Positions 10,998 to 22,166 of a stretch of 64,000 nucleotides of DNA are shown one piece after another. The notes below the pieces were generated by a model. The model worked only from the letters and a program-made list of their open reading frames with translations. It was not told the origin of the DNA and did no database searches. The stretch covers positions 475,219,375-475,283,374 of the forward strand of contig CM041776.1 of NCBI GenBank assembly GCA_023374045.1, read 5' to 3'. Both the position numbers and the translations under genes were made by a program. The stretch is from Limonium bicolor (taxonomy: Eukaryota > Streptophyta > Magnoliopsida > Caryophyllales > Plumbaginaceae). Numbering within the stretch: position 1 is the stretch's first letter; each line of letters opens with the position of its first letter.

Positions 10998-12274
10998 TGA
11001 AATACCCTGAAATTAAAAATAGTGATTAATTAGGCTAATGAGGATTTTAGAAGCTTAATTATGCCTAAATAAACACGTGGGAACAATTCCTAAAGAAAAA
11101 GGATCCATAAAACGGATTAAAAACACAAACGAACCTTAAAGCGCGTTTTTCGAGGAAACTGAGAAAACATGACTTTAAGCGGGTTAAATAGACTTGTAAT
11201 AATTACAGGCAATAAAATAGCTACAATTAAACATTATTGAAGGTCTAGAACCATTAAAATTAATTAAACAAGAAAATTCCGGAAAACAGGTTCCGGTTAG
11301 TGAATAGCGCAAAAAACGAGAAGTTGTGGGGTGTTAGTTGTAATAAAAGCAAAATACTTCCCCCATTTGCAATTAAAAATCTGGAACTATGTTTGTGTGT
11401 GTGGGTCATGATTCATTCAGCCCTCCCACTCTCTTTATTCACTCTCACTCACAAAAGGACAAAATAATAAAGTGAGGGGGAAAAAGTAAAAAGCTCACCT
11501 TTAGTCTCTCTCCTCCCACTCTTCTCTATTTTCACGTTTTCTCCTCCTTCCAGATTTCTTCTTCCTCCTTTGCCTGGTAATGGCGATTTAGAAAACCCCT
11601 CACAGCTTCCTCATTCTCCTTCATTTTTGAAAGCCAAAATCAAGTCCAAATGCAAAACAAATTACACCACTAAACTCCTCTCTCTTTGGGCATCATTTCC
11701 CATCCTTTAAAATCCAAAATAGTGAGGTCCATCTCCATGGATGTAACTCTCCTTGGAGCTCGAAGGTGACCATTTCGAGCTCCATCTTCCACTTGTTGTT
11801 TTATGGTAAGAAAGGAATCCTAAAACTCATTTTTCTAGTTCTTTTGCCTACAACAAGAAATCTAATGTTTCAACCTTATTGCTCCTTGTCCAGCCGGTTT
11901 TGGCATTCAAAATAGGAGCTGAAGCTTTGCCACTTTGCTACCCAAAAATTCATCTCGAAGTTTCAAGGTAATGTTTCCTTAGAGCTGTAAGAATTCTCTT
12001 GTAAGTTAGGGTTTAATTCTTGACTTAGGAATTGATTAGTGTTGGTTTTGTATCCCTTGGAATGTGGCTGTAGCATTACCGATTTCATAAGTCAAGAACA
12101 AAGAAAAGGAGAAAGGAATAAAAGAAAGAAAACTAGCAAATTCAAGGTAAATGAACTTACCCTTGAGCTAGTTTTGTATGTAATGTGATATAGAATTTTA
12201 AATGCTTGAGTATGAAGAAATTTACATGGTTTAAGTATTAGTTATGTTACTTCATAATGAGGAAAAGATTAAGT
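10998..12274 (+). repeat. LTR3, 5' part, copy 1 (truncated)
   Basis: Starts TGAAATACCCTG directly after the Pack-type element and matches 52438-53728 closely. It holds a CT-rich leader (11400-11560) and a donor-like ATGGTAAGAAAGG (11804-11816). It breaks off at 12271-12275, where the sequence switches to the middle of the element A LTR; copy 2 continues past this point. Confidence 0.8.
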
Positions 12275-14776
12275 CAGATTCTGCCCTAACTTGTGACATC
12301 CATATCTCTCTCATCTTTTGGAATTTTTGAGTGCCGTCTTTTGCATTCTCTTCTCCTACAAATGACCTTTCCAATCATAACTCATACACAAACCAATTCA
12401 CTATACATCAGCCGGAAAATCGTTCCAAAGTAGCCTACCCGCAACTTTCGGGTCAGATTTCTTTCTATATAATGCAAATTAGAGTGAGTTCTTGCTATCA
12501 ATGTGTAGAGCTATGTTTCCTCTTTAACTTAAGCCCAAGAACAAAGCCTAACTTGATCTGTGCCGAAACGTAAAGTGTGGCAAAGTTGGCTACTCAATCA
12601 GCTCGTAAAGGTTGAGTTTTTCCAGAAACCGAAATTGAATTCCTTCGATTCGTGCAATTCCGGTGAGTTTTCCTTCAAATTCTTTCGATTTTGCTAATCG
12701 ACATTGCATTACCGGTCAGAACCATGTTCCAATTTCAACTATTATGCGTTAGATTGAGAAAATTTATGAGAATTGGAATCGGAAACCTGAAATAAACCCT
12801 AACCTCGAACCAGAATTGAAAAACACTGAATTTCGTATGTTAGCTAGCGAATTTGGTATCATTAGAACCGGAATTGAATTTCGAATCCATAGAAACAAAA
12901 ATCATCGAATTTGGTTCTGTGAGTTGAGAGAAATCAACAGATTAGTACTCGGGAATCGGTTTTGGTTTCCTAAAGAACTCGAGACTCAGTGGCCGTCCGA
13001 TCGTAAGTTTTAGAAACGGACGGCCGAGATTAGATCTGGGGAGTTTAAGTTGGTTATGAATTATAATATTTCCAGAATTAAACCCTAACTTATTGAATTA
13101 ATTTAAATATCTTCCCGAATGTATTTTGACTTGAAATTTTAACCATAGATTCCTTATAAAATCTAGTTTATTTTGATGTAAAGTAATATGGTTTTGGAGT
13201 TTTTAAACGTAAGTTATGATTTTTTTCAAGTTACAAGTATTATGGAATTATTTGGATAAATTTAAAAGATATTTTTATGAAATAAATTTTTTTATAATAT
13301 GTCTAAAATGTTATAGCTACTATATATTTAATTTGGGATTTTTGGACAATGGTAAATGGGTTTAAAAAATTGAGTTCATGAATTTTTCTTAAGAATAACT
13401 TATAATATATGGTTTTTAATATAACAAAAATTAAAGTATAGTTTATTAATAAACTTTTTAGGTTGGGAAATAATGAAAAGATTAAACTAACATTTAGTAA
13501 CGGTATGTTTATAAATATTTTGGAAACTAACTTTTAAGTGAAGTAAAAGTTATTTACATATATATATATATATTATATATACTTATATGAGAGAAATAAA
13601 ATAGGAACTGATGTTAAATCAAGGAATTAAACTAGTCTACATTTTATTTATTATATAGTATGGAGGTTAACATTCTTAATTAAAATTATGGGAAAAATAT
13701 ATATATACACATTATATAAAAGGAATAAAATAGTAACGTAGATTAAAACAAGGGGACTAAATAAATCAACACTTATATTAACTAAATACTATAGAAGCTA
13801 ATATTCGAAAATGTACAAAGAAATACTTTATAAAGCATACATGGAATGCAGATAAAAGTGAGATTATAATTTAAATTCAATAAGCTACATAAAAGATGAC
13901 GTAAATAAATTCTAATACGTGTATATGCATATCCATATTAAATAAATGAGGGAAAATACTTTATTTAATAAAACTATATATATATCGGTTGGGGATATGC
14001 CTAAAAGTTATTAAGCATAATTAAATACAATAAAATTTCTTAAAAATGTTATGGATAAATCTAATACATAAAGATATATATTAATATATATATATACATA
14101 TAAAAACATTAAAAATAGATGAAGGAGATATCATTCATTGTGAGAGATATAATAAGAAGAATATATATATTAAACTTTAGGATTTTAATCGGTGTGTAAT
14201 AAAATAGTCAATAATAACTTAAGGGTTTAATTAAACAACGCAAACGTAACACGGTCTTGGGCTAACCTATTGAGCCTAAGTCTATGAACTCCAAAAAAAG
14301 CCCACTTAAACAATTCAAAGAGAGTTTGGGCCGCTCTCAGGGATAAATCCTAAATCATTCCAAATTAAATGAAATGGGCCTAACAAAGGATTTAATTAAC
14401 AAAATCAAGCCCAAACCTCTATGATAGAGTAATGGTAAACCTGGAACTATAAATTAGTAGGAATAGAGGATGATTAGTTTATAAGTCCCTTAACTAATCG
14501 ACACTTGGAACACCTTAATTATAGGTTACTATTGGGAATCACTCATTCAAGTTAATTATTGTTCTTCACATACCAGGTACGATTTCTCGTACTCTTATGC
14601 TTTGCTAACAAGACTTAAGGGATGTTTTTGACAAATGCTAATTGAGCTAAAATGGATTTTCCTAAAAGGGAATGGTTGTGTGACTAACTCAGCTTGTGTG
14701 ACTGACTGAGCCTGTTTATGAAATTTCCTTGGTTATTGGTTCCTCCTATCTAGTTGTTTCACTAGATATTAACTCC

Positions 14777-15040
14777 CTAGGGTTTACGCTTCTACACTCT
14801 GTAGGACTGAGTGTTTTGGTATTGCTCTGGTGCAGCTAATGATCTAGTGCGGTAACTGGGAATATAGGAAATATCTGGTGTTGGTAATTCTTCCTTTGGA
14901 TAATGGGTATTGTTTCATCCATGAGTCGAGTTTGATCAGCCTTATTGGGAATGGATTCTTTCTATTGGGTGTTAATTGTTGAGGGTTTACGCCTCTGCAC
15001 TCTGTAGGACTGAGTGTTTTGGTATTGCTCTTGTGCAGTT
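14777..15040 (+). repeat. Duplicated hairpin block in the element A LTR
   Basis: The block GGTTTACGC..CTCTGTAGGACTGAGTGTTTTGG occurs twice, with hairpins at 14795-14813 and 14998-15016. The core CACTCTGT-AGG-ACTGAGTG folds on itself with one mismatch. The right LTR has the same pair (25427-25445, 25630-25648); the LTR at 58588 has one copy (63158-63176). Confidence 0.75.
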
Positions 15041-15125
15041 AATAATCTAATGGGAATATGGGAAAATGTTAATCTTGGTACTGAGTATGGATTCTTTTAT
15101 TAAGTGGTGCACACACTTTTCACCG

Positions 15126-15235
15126 ATGACTAGAACGGGTCAGTGGCAGTAGAGGTCTGCTATACCTCGTCCATATGGACAACTGATAGCGGAGGTCTGT
15201 TTACCTCGTCCTTGTGACAACTGACTGGCGGTGGG
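15126..15235 (+). repeat. Tandem short hairpins (GAGGT..ACCTC) in the element A LTR
   Basis: Units of about 38 bp containing GCGGAGGTCTGTTTACCTCG, each with a GAGGT/ACCTC stem. There are two units here and at 25757-25870, and three at 63283-63430. Confidence 0.7.
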
Positions 15236-15864
15236 GGCCATCTCTCCCAATGGGTTTTATTCCACTCTTGAGTTATGGTTCTTGGATCTCTTCTTTCATT
15301 CCTAGTCCTGTGACTACTTGGGTCTTCATACTCCTAACTGGAACTGAATCTAACACAAACAATGGATGTTCACTAACTATGGTGTGTTTTCTTCGATTGA
15401 CTAACTTTAACTTTCTGTTATTTGTCTCTTTGCAACTTGTTATTGACTTGGTGATTTTTAAGTGCCTTGTTCCTGTGTGTGGTTTTAAGTGATTGTATTC
15501 AGATTATTATTTATTAAAGAGTTATTATGAGTTTGTTTTGGAGGATCGTACCAGTTCCATTCCAGGGAACACCCACCCCTCTGGGGTGGGCTGCTTGGTT
15601 TTATCTTGCTGGTACGAGGTAATATACAGGTGGCCACAAAGAGAACGAGTGATTGGGATAGGATTAGGTTTTTGTGGAGAGTTATTGTATTTTATTACTG
15701 TTATGTTTAAGTTAAGTTTTCTCGAGGTTCAGACCGTAGCTTTTGTAATTTATTAAATGTAATTGGTGAGGTTTTGTGCCGGGTGTTTGGAACCCGATGA
15801 TCTGTAAACGCCGTAGTCTTTTATTTTCCGCTGCATATTTGTTTAATAGGGGCGTTACAGAAAT

Positions 15865-15890
15865 TGGTATCAAAGCGTAGTTGCGCTCTG
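15865..15890 (+). promoter_or_regulatory. Primer-binding site of element A, in a hairpin
   Basis: TGGTATCAAAGCG begins 5 bp after the LTR end. It resembles the initiator-Met tRNA site TGGTATCAGAGC with a G-to-A change. The following CGCTCTGA pairs back onto it, as in the other elements of the window. Confidence 0.75.
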
Positions 15891-16139
15891 AACCCGAGAA
15901 AACAAGACGAGTGAAATACTTAGATTATAGGTGCACTTAAAACTGGGGAACTGGGGTAGAATTGGGAAGTGAGAATTCCAGAAAGGCGCGTGACCCTGAC
16001 CCCATACTTACTTTACTACTTACAATTTACTTCACGTACCTACCAACCGTCCTTAGGACGTTATAAATATTATATACTAAATAGATATTTATACTCGACA
16101 ATACACCTTCTGAGTAACAAAACCGTCAATACCAGCTAG

Positions 16140-17463
16140 ATGTCTCGAAGAGGAGGAAGAGGAGCTGGTCCCTCAGGAGGCTATGGACCCGACGCTGTCA
16201 CCCCAGAGGTCATAGCGCACATCGTGACGCTACATTAGCTCAGCAGCAGGCTCAGATCCCACAGCCACCACCGCCACCACCTAACGGTCCCCGGGAGTTC
16301 AACTGGCTGAAGGCGATCAACGATCTACGTCCTCCAGTCTACGAAGGCCAGCCAGAACCGAAGACCTTAGAGAGATACATCGACGAGATGCAGAAGGCCT
16401 TCACATCTCTGCACGTTCCAGTGGGTCGCCAGGTGGACATAGCTGCCTACTTTCTCCAGGGACCCGCGCATCGATGGTGGCAGACCGCTAGAGCTGAGCT
16501 GACTGCCCAGACGGACTTCGGCTTCTCAGCCTTATTAGTGGCCCTGAGAGCCAAGTTCTATCCATCCTACCTACAGAAGAGGATGAGGAGCGAGTTCGAG
16601 CAGCTGAAGCAAGGAACTTCCTCTGTTGCTGAGTACTATAATAAATTTGTAGAGCTGCTCGCTATTATTGGAGAGGGAGCTTACGCTCCGAGGTATCTGG
16701 CGGATAAATTCCACACCGGCTTGAACTTCAGGATCATGACTATGATCGGTTCCACCAGAGGGATGACCCTACAGGAGCTAGCGGATGACGTGAATGACTG
16801 CTAGACCACCATTGCCTATCAAGACTCTATGCTAGGCAAGAGGAAGGGAGATGATGGAAGAGGGAATGGAGGAAACTCTTCCCAGAATCATGACAAGAAA
16901 GGAAGATTTTTCAAGGGAGGGAACAAGAAAGCCATTGTCTCTTATCATGAGGATGCTAAGCCCCTCTGCTCCCAGCCATTTAGGGGTGAGACAAATTAGA
17001 ATCTCCAATGTGGTTACATTTTGTTATCACGTTACTAACCTTGAACTGAAACAGGAAACCAACCTGTAAGGAAGTACTTTTGCAGGAAGTGCGAGCGGGA
17101 CCACCCAGGCAAGGAGTGTGACAGAACCTTGGTGACGTGCCACCATTGTGGCAGGAAGGGGCACAGATCCTTCGAGTGCTTCTCGAACCCGGATTCCAGG
17201 GACTACAAGCCATGTACTGGGTCAGTGACTATCTACCAGCTGCCCTAGCTCCTAAGACTAATGGAGGAGGAGGTCGAGGTGGCACAGGAGGTGCTGGACC
17301 ATCTACCAGCTGCCCTACCCAGAGCCATCCACAGAGGCCGGGACAGAACTACCCTCAGAGGCCGGGCAAGGCACCGATCCTTAACCTGGTGGACCGCGTC
17401 GAGGCAGCGAGTGATGACCCGAGTTCACCTGGTGAGGACTACTTCCCTCACGAAGAGACTTAG
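16140..17463 (+). pseudogene. gag: Element A gag (capsid/nucleocapsid), broken
   Basis: The ATG at 16140 opens a basic, Gly/Arg-rich start. A frameshift near 16230 leads into the retrotransposon gag domain (about 16290-16800; WWQTAR and EYYNKF motifs), which forms the virus-like particle. A TAG at 16801-16803 interrupts it. A zinc-knuckle region follows a 69-bp intron-like stretch: CRKC...DHPGKEC, then CHHCGRKGHRSFEC, a CCHC nucleic-acid-binding knuckle (about 17085-17180). The reading frame ends at TAG 17461. The AlkB ORF begins about 115 bp downstream. A donor-like G|GTGAGG at 17431/17432 lies before the gag stop. Confidence 0.85.
16986..17054 (+). other. Putative spliceosomal intron in element A gag
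   Basis: GTGAGA at 16986 and AAACAG ending at 17054 bound a 69-bp stretch. Read through, it gives a stop; removed, it joins ...QPFR to GNQPVRKYF in phase 1 and links the capsid part to the zinc knuckle. Element B has an intron at the same place and phase (28909-28985). Confidence 0.65.
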
Positions 17464-17577
17464 ACTTTTACTTTCTTCACATTTCATTGGCTAGTTTTTC
17501 TTTGTCAATGTAAAAGGGATGAACTATAAACCCTTTATTTTGTTTTGTTTCGAACCTTTCATTACTAGTTATGAACC

Positions 17578-18327
17578 TTGACTTATTTATTTAATGGCAA
17601 TTGTTGTTCAGCTTTCGATATTTGCTTTCTTATTTTGCCATTTTTCACACCCAACATCCCCTTTGAAGCCAAACCACACCCACCAGAGAAATGTGAGGTC
17701 TTGAGACCAGGGATGATCCTACTACGAGAGTACCTGACCCCAGCAGTCCAGTACGCATTGATCCTCAAGATCAGGGAATTAGGTGTGAAAGAAGGAAGTT
17801 TTTACACCCCTACCTTCAAGAATGGTTCAACCATGAAGGTGAAGATCATGTGCCTAGGTAAGAAGTGGAACCACACCACCAAGAGCTATGAAGAGGTGGA
17901 GGTGCCACCAATCCCGGAGGAACTGCAGACCATCATTAGAGCTGCAGTTAAGGCAGCACAAGAATTGGAGGATGAGCCCGTCCCAGACCTAACCTCCGAC
18001 GTGTGCATCATCAACTACTATGGAAAGGAGGGTAAGTGAGGGATGCACCAAGACAAGGATGAATCGCCAGAGTCCGTCACCAGAGGAGTTCCAGTGGTGT
18101 CCATATCGCTTGGAGATGACGCGGAGTTCCTATTTGGTGATCAAAGGAGGATGGACCTTGCTACCAAGATCCTCTTGAAGTCGGGTGATGTACTAATTTT
18201 TGGTGGGGCAGCTAGACTCATCTACCATGGGGTGAATAGAATCAAGCCCAACACAGCCCCCACACCCATCATTAACCAGACCCACATGAAACCGGGCCGT
18301 CTAAACCTAACCTTTAGACAGACCTAG
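17578..18327 (+). CDS. AlkB/ALKBH1-like Fe(II)/2OG dioxygenase domain of element A
   Basis: The core runs from about 17680 to 18327. AlkB-family enzymes oxidatively remove methyl groups from nucleic acid bases using Fe(II) and 2-oxoglutarate. Visible motifs: RPGMILLREYLT at the start of the domain, MCLGKKWN in the nucleotide-recognition lid region, the HxD motif in HQDKDE (18046-18063), PVVSISLGDDAEFLFGDQR, SGDVLIFGG, the third metal ligand in IYHGVNRI (18217-18240), and the 2OG-binding arginine motif RLNLTFR near the end (about 18298-18318). This set and spacing fit plant ALKBH1-like proteins. One TGA at 18037-18039 just before the HxD motif is the only break. No in-frame ATG precedes the conserved core; the frame opens with TTG, so expression by splicing or fusion to gag is more likely than independent initiation. 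It lies between gag and protease and is not part of a standard Ty3 element. Confidence 0.9.
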
Positions 18328-18423
18328 CCTTGTACTTTACAATTTCAGCGTTGTAAATTTTAAGTTACTCATGAAGCTTTCAATAAGAATGGAAATTCTA
18401 AGAATTTTATTGCTTCATTGTAG

Positions 18424-18930
18424 GGGTTGGAAACTCAGGGATCAGGGTTGAATATGTTGAACCAGGCTCAAGCAAAGAGCAATGGAATGGTCATCACAGG
18501 CACGTTCCTAGTTAATGGAGTGGAGGCCATAATTTTGTTTGATTCTGGAGCCTCCCATTCCTTCATATCACAAGCGTACCATGCTAAGATCAATGCCCCT
18601 ACAGAGGATATCCGTGACTGCTCAGTCCTGCTGCCATCCAGAGAGCTGATCAAATGCAGTAAACAATGCAAGGATTTGAGTATACACATCAAGGGAGCGG
18701 ACTTCCTTCTTGATGCCATTGTCTTCCCTGGCATGGGATTCGACCTAATTGTGGGCATGGACACGCTACAGCGGTACCGAGGCAGACTACACTGTGCAGA
18801 GCACCGTCTCCTCCTGAAGTCAGCTACAGGGATCATAGTGTCATACCGAATCCAACCTAAACAGCTGACTGTGAAGGTTGTATCGGCTTTATCCCTGATG
18901 AAGGAGGTGTCCAAGGGCGCTACCGCCTAG
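18424..18930 (+). pseudogene. pol: Element A aspartic protease (pol start)
   Basis: Follows an acceptor-like TTCATTGTAG (ending 18423). The catalytic motif FDSGASHSF has its Asp at 18541-18543, and the second conserved region GFDLIVGMDTL follows at about 18735-18770, as in retropepsins of Ty3 elements. It would cleave the Gag-Pol polyprotein. The frame ends at TAG 18928-18930 and continues in the same frame with RT, so this is a broken single pol ORF. Confidence 0.85.
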
Positions 18931-18987
18931 TACTATTATGCCCAGGACCTGAGGACGAACCCGAAGTTCCAGAGCGATGTTCCCATT

Positions 18988-20340
18988 GTGTTAGAGTACC
19001 CCGACGTTTTTCCAGAGGAGCTACCTGGACTACCATCGCTGAGAGAGGTTGAATTCAACATCGACCTTATACCTGGCACGGGACCGATTGCTAAGGCTCC
19101 CTATCGGATGGGCCCTGTAGAGATGGTTGAGTTGAAGAAGGAGCTGCAGGAGCTACTAGATAAGGGTTTCATCAGACCTAGTGTCTCACCTTGGGGTGCT
19201 CTAGTGCTTTTGGTCAAGAAGAAGGACAGGAGCATGAGACTCTGTATAGACTACAGGGAGCTGAACAATGTCACGATCAAGAACAAGTACCCACTGCCCA
19301 GGATCGATGACTTGTTCGACCAGCTGAGGGGAGCTAAGGTGTTCTCCAAGATTGACCTGCGTTCCGGATATCATCAGATAGCTGTAGCTGAGTCAGATAT
19401 AGAGAAGACAGCCTTCCGGACCAGATACGACCACTACGAGTTCACAGTGATGCCGTTTGGACTGACCAATGCACCAACAAGATTCATGGATCTGATGCAG
19501 AGAGTTTTCCAAGCCCAGTTAGATAAGTCAGTGGTCGTGTTCGTAGACGACATCTTGATCTTCTCCAAGAGTCGGGAGGAACACGAGCAGCATTTGAGGA
19601 CAACCTTGGAGACTCTGAGAGAGAAGAAACTATATGCCAAGTTTAGCAAGTGTGAATTCTGGCTGGACAAGGTGTCATTTCTTGGACATGTGGTCTCAGC
19701 TGAGGGAGTTTCAGTAGACCCAGTTAAGATTGAGGCGGTGAAGAGCTGGCATAGACCTCGCACTATGACAGAGATTAGGAGTTTCCTTGGGTTGGCTGGC
19801 TACTATAGACGCTTTGTGAAGGACTTCTCCAGGCTAGCCAAGCCCTTGACCTCTCTGATGAAGAAGGACATCCCGTTTGTATGGACAGAGGCTTGTGAGG
19901 TCTCTTTCAGGCGCTGAAGGACGCCCTGACCACAAGTCCAATATAAGTGATCCCTGAGGGGAACGAGGGATACGAGGTGTATTGTGATGCTTCAGGCAGA
20001 GGGATTGGTGGGGGTACTGATGCAGAATGGCAGAGTGGTAGCGTATGCTTCTCGACAACTGAAAGAAGCATGAAGAAAATTACCCCACACACGACCTTGA
20101 GCTCCTCGTCATAGTCTTCGCTTGGAAGATCTGGCGACATTACTTATATGGAGCCACAGTCTGGATTATGACAGACCATAAGAGTCTGAAGTACATCTGG
20201 ACCCAGAAGGAGCTGAACCTGAGACAACGACGATGGGTCAAGCTACTGGCTGATTATGACATCAACCTTCAGTACACTGAAGGTAAAGGGAATGTCATGG
20301 CAGACGCTCTTAGCAGGAAAGCATACTCACTTCTAGCCTT
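18988..20340 (+). pseudogene. pol: Element A reverse transcriptase and RNase H
   Basis: The RT domain starts at [13 protein letters not shown] (18991) and contains IDYRELN, the first-Asp region [13 protein letters not shown] and the active site FVDDILIFS (Asp pair at 19545-19550). It is essentially open from 18931 to 19914. From about 19900 the frame is lost: a 1-nt shift, then stops and further shifts through RNase H (YCDASG at about 19980). The frame recovers at [11 protein letters not shown] (20168) and the RNase H end [10 protein letters not shown] (about 20300). Sequence type is chromovirus. Confidence 0.9.
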
Positions 20341-21799
20341 GATAGAGACGACCACGATAGCTGAGGAGATATACGCAGCCCAGGACAGTGATGTATACCT
20401 ACAGGATGCCAGACAGAAGTTAGCAGACGGTTTGACTGATGGTCTGAAGTATGAGTACGAGCTAGACAACGAGGGACACCTTCGAGTCAGAGGCAGACTC
20501 TGCGTTCCTCAGGATGCGACAGAACTTCAGACCAGGATTCAATCTGAGGATCATTCCTCAACATTATCAGTACACCCTGGAGCCACAAAGATGTACAAGG
20601 ATTTGAAGCAGTTATTCTGGTGGAGCGGGATGATGAGGGATGTAGCAGATTTCATCTCCCGATGCCTCACCTGTCAGAAGGTGAAGTTTGAGCATTGTCG
20701 ACCAGGAGGCCAGATTCAGTCATTACCAGTACCGTGCTGGAAGTTTGACGACATCAGCATGGACTTTGTGGTCGGTTTCCCTCCAGCTAGAGGGGGACTG
20801 AATTCTATTTGGGTGATAGTCGATAGGTTGACAAAGACAGCCAGGTTTATACCTATCAAGGACACATGGAAGGTGCCCAAGCTGGCTGAGGTGTTCACCA
20901 CATAGCACATCCGGTACCATGGGGTACCGAAGACAATCGTCTCCGATTGTGACACACGTTTCCTCAGCAGATTTTGAAGTCAGGTGCAGGAGGCGTTTGG
21001 TACTCAGCTACGCCTTAGCACAGCATTTCACCCTCAGACTGATGGGCAGACTGAGAGGATGATCCAGACGCTGGAGGATATGTTGCGAGCGGTCGCTCTG
21101 GACTATCACGGGAGTTGGGTAGAACGTCTACACCTGGTGGAGTTCTCCTACAATAACTCCTACCACTCATCTATCGGCAAGGCACCATTCCAGGCTCTGT
21201 ATGCCAGGCCGTGCCGGACTCCCTTATCATGGAGTGACCCTACCGAGGCAGTCCTGATTGGGCCCGAGTATGTTCAGACACTGCAGGATGACGTCAGAGT
21301 AATTCAGCAGCATATGAGGGCAGCGCAGTCTATACAAAAATCTTATGGGGATCAGCGCACCAGAGAGCTCGAGTTTCAGTTGGGTGACATGGTTTTCTTA
21401 TGGGTGTCTCCGATGAGAGGGATATTCAGATTTGGGATGCGGGGGAAACTAAGCCCTAAGTATGTCGGTCCGTACAGGATTACGGAGCGAGTGGGCCCAG
21501 CTGCTTACTGACTAGAACTACCAGCGGAGTTGGGGAAGGTACACGACGTGTTTCATGTATCTCAGCTGAAGAAGTATATGCCTGACCCTTCTCACGTACT
21601 GCAGCCAGAGAGATTGGAGATTGAGCCTACACTGAGGTATGAGGAGACTCCTATTCGGATCTTGGACACGAAGGTCCGCGAAACGAGATGCAGATTAGTC
21701 AAATTAGTGAAAGTTCTTTGGGAGCATCATGGGGTTGAGGAAGCTACTTGGGAGACTAAGGACTCCATGAGAGTGAAGTACCTACATCTATTCACATGA
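20341..21799 (+). pseudogene. pol: Element A integrase with C-terminal chromodomain
   Basis: The HHCC zinc-binding part is at about 20570-20700 (VHPGATKMY, then CLTCQ). Catalytic core residues: Asp in SMDFVVGFP (near 20762), Asp in SDCDTRF (20945-20947), Glu in TDGQTERM (21053-21055). The GPY/F region is KYVGPYRITERVG (about 21457-21500). The chromodomain-like tail contains PIRILDTKV, LVKVLWEHH and EEATWE (21650-21796), which in chromoviruses steers insertion toward heterochromatin. Stops: TAG near 20903, TGA near 20975 and TGA near 21509, the last two where related proteins have Trp and Arg. The normally Arg residue in the SDRD motif is Cys here, consistent with CpG decay. Confidence 0.88.
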
Positions 21800-22166
21800 T
21801 GTTTTCCTATCCTGCTGTGATTCATATTAGTAGCGGTACGAGGGCGTACCTTAGCTCTTTAAGGGGGATATTCTGCATACTCCTCCTTCGTTACCTCATC
21901 CGGATTATGCCCGGTTGTTTTATTAGTAGAGTGAGAGGTGTATGTATGTACGTAGTTTTATGTTATGGCACAGTAGTATGTGACTTTTGATTTAATATAT
22001 CTTCGTATATTTTCATTCAGTTTGATTCTGAGTAATCTCGAGTGGAATATTGAAATAGAATCAATGGAAATTAAGGATTGGATTGGTATGGAAATTCGTC
22101 AGAATTATGATCGTCTTAAGTTGATTTTTAAACTTCGAGGCGAAGTTTCTTTTAAGGGGGATATAC
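21800..22166 (+). other. Element A 3' untranslated region with polypurine tract
   Basis: No coding signal follows the integrase stop. TTTAAGGGGGATA (22151-22163) immediately before the right LTR is the expected polypurine tract that primes plus-strand DNA synthesis. A second CTTTAAGGGGGATA occurs at about 21858-21871. Confidence 0.7.

Larger units (their letters stand above)
12275..15859 (+). repeat. Element A left LTR, 5'-truncated
   Basis: Matches 22787-26504 of the right LTR and ends in GGCGTTACA at 15859, but starts abruptly at 12275. Relative to the right LTR it lacks about 250 bp near 12445 (corresponding to 22957-23199). The middle (13050-14250) is very AT-rich with TATATA runs and no coding signal. 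The 3' part holds repeated hairpins (14795-14813, 14998-15016, 15126-15235) and a hairpin plus TTGCTGGTACG where the right LTR has TTGCAGGTACG. Confidence 0.9.

Noticed and set aside
18468..18914. 148-residue minus-strand frame
   Set aside because: Shadow of the protease of element A.
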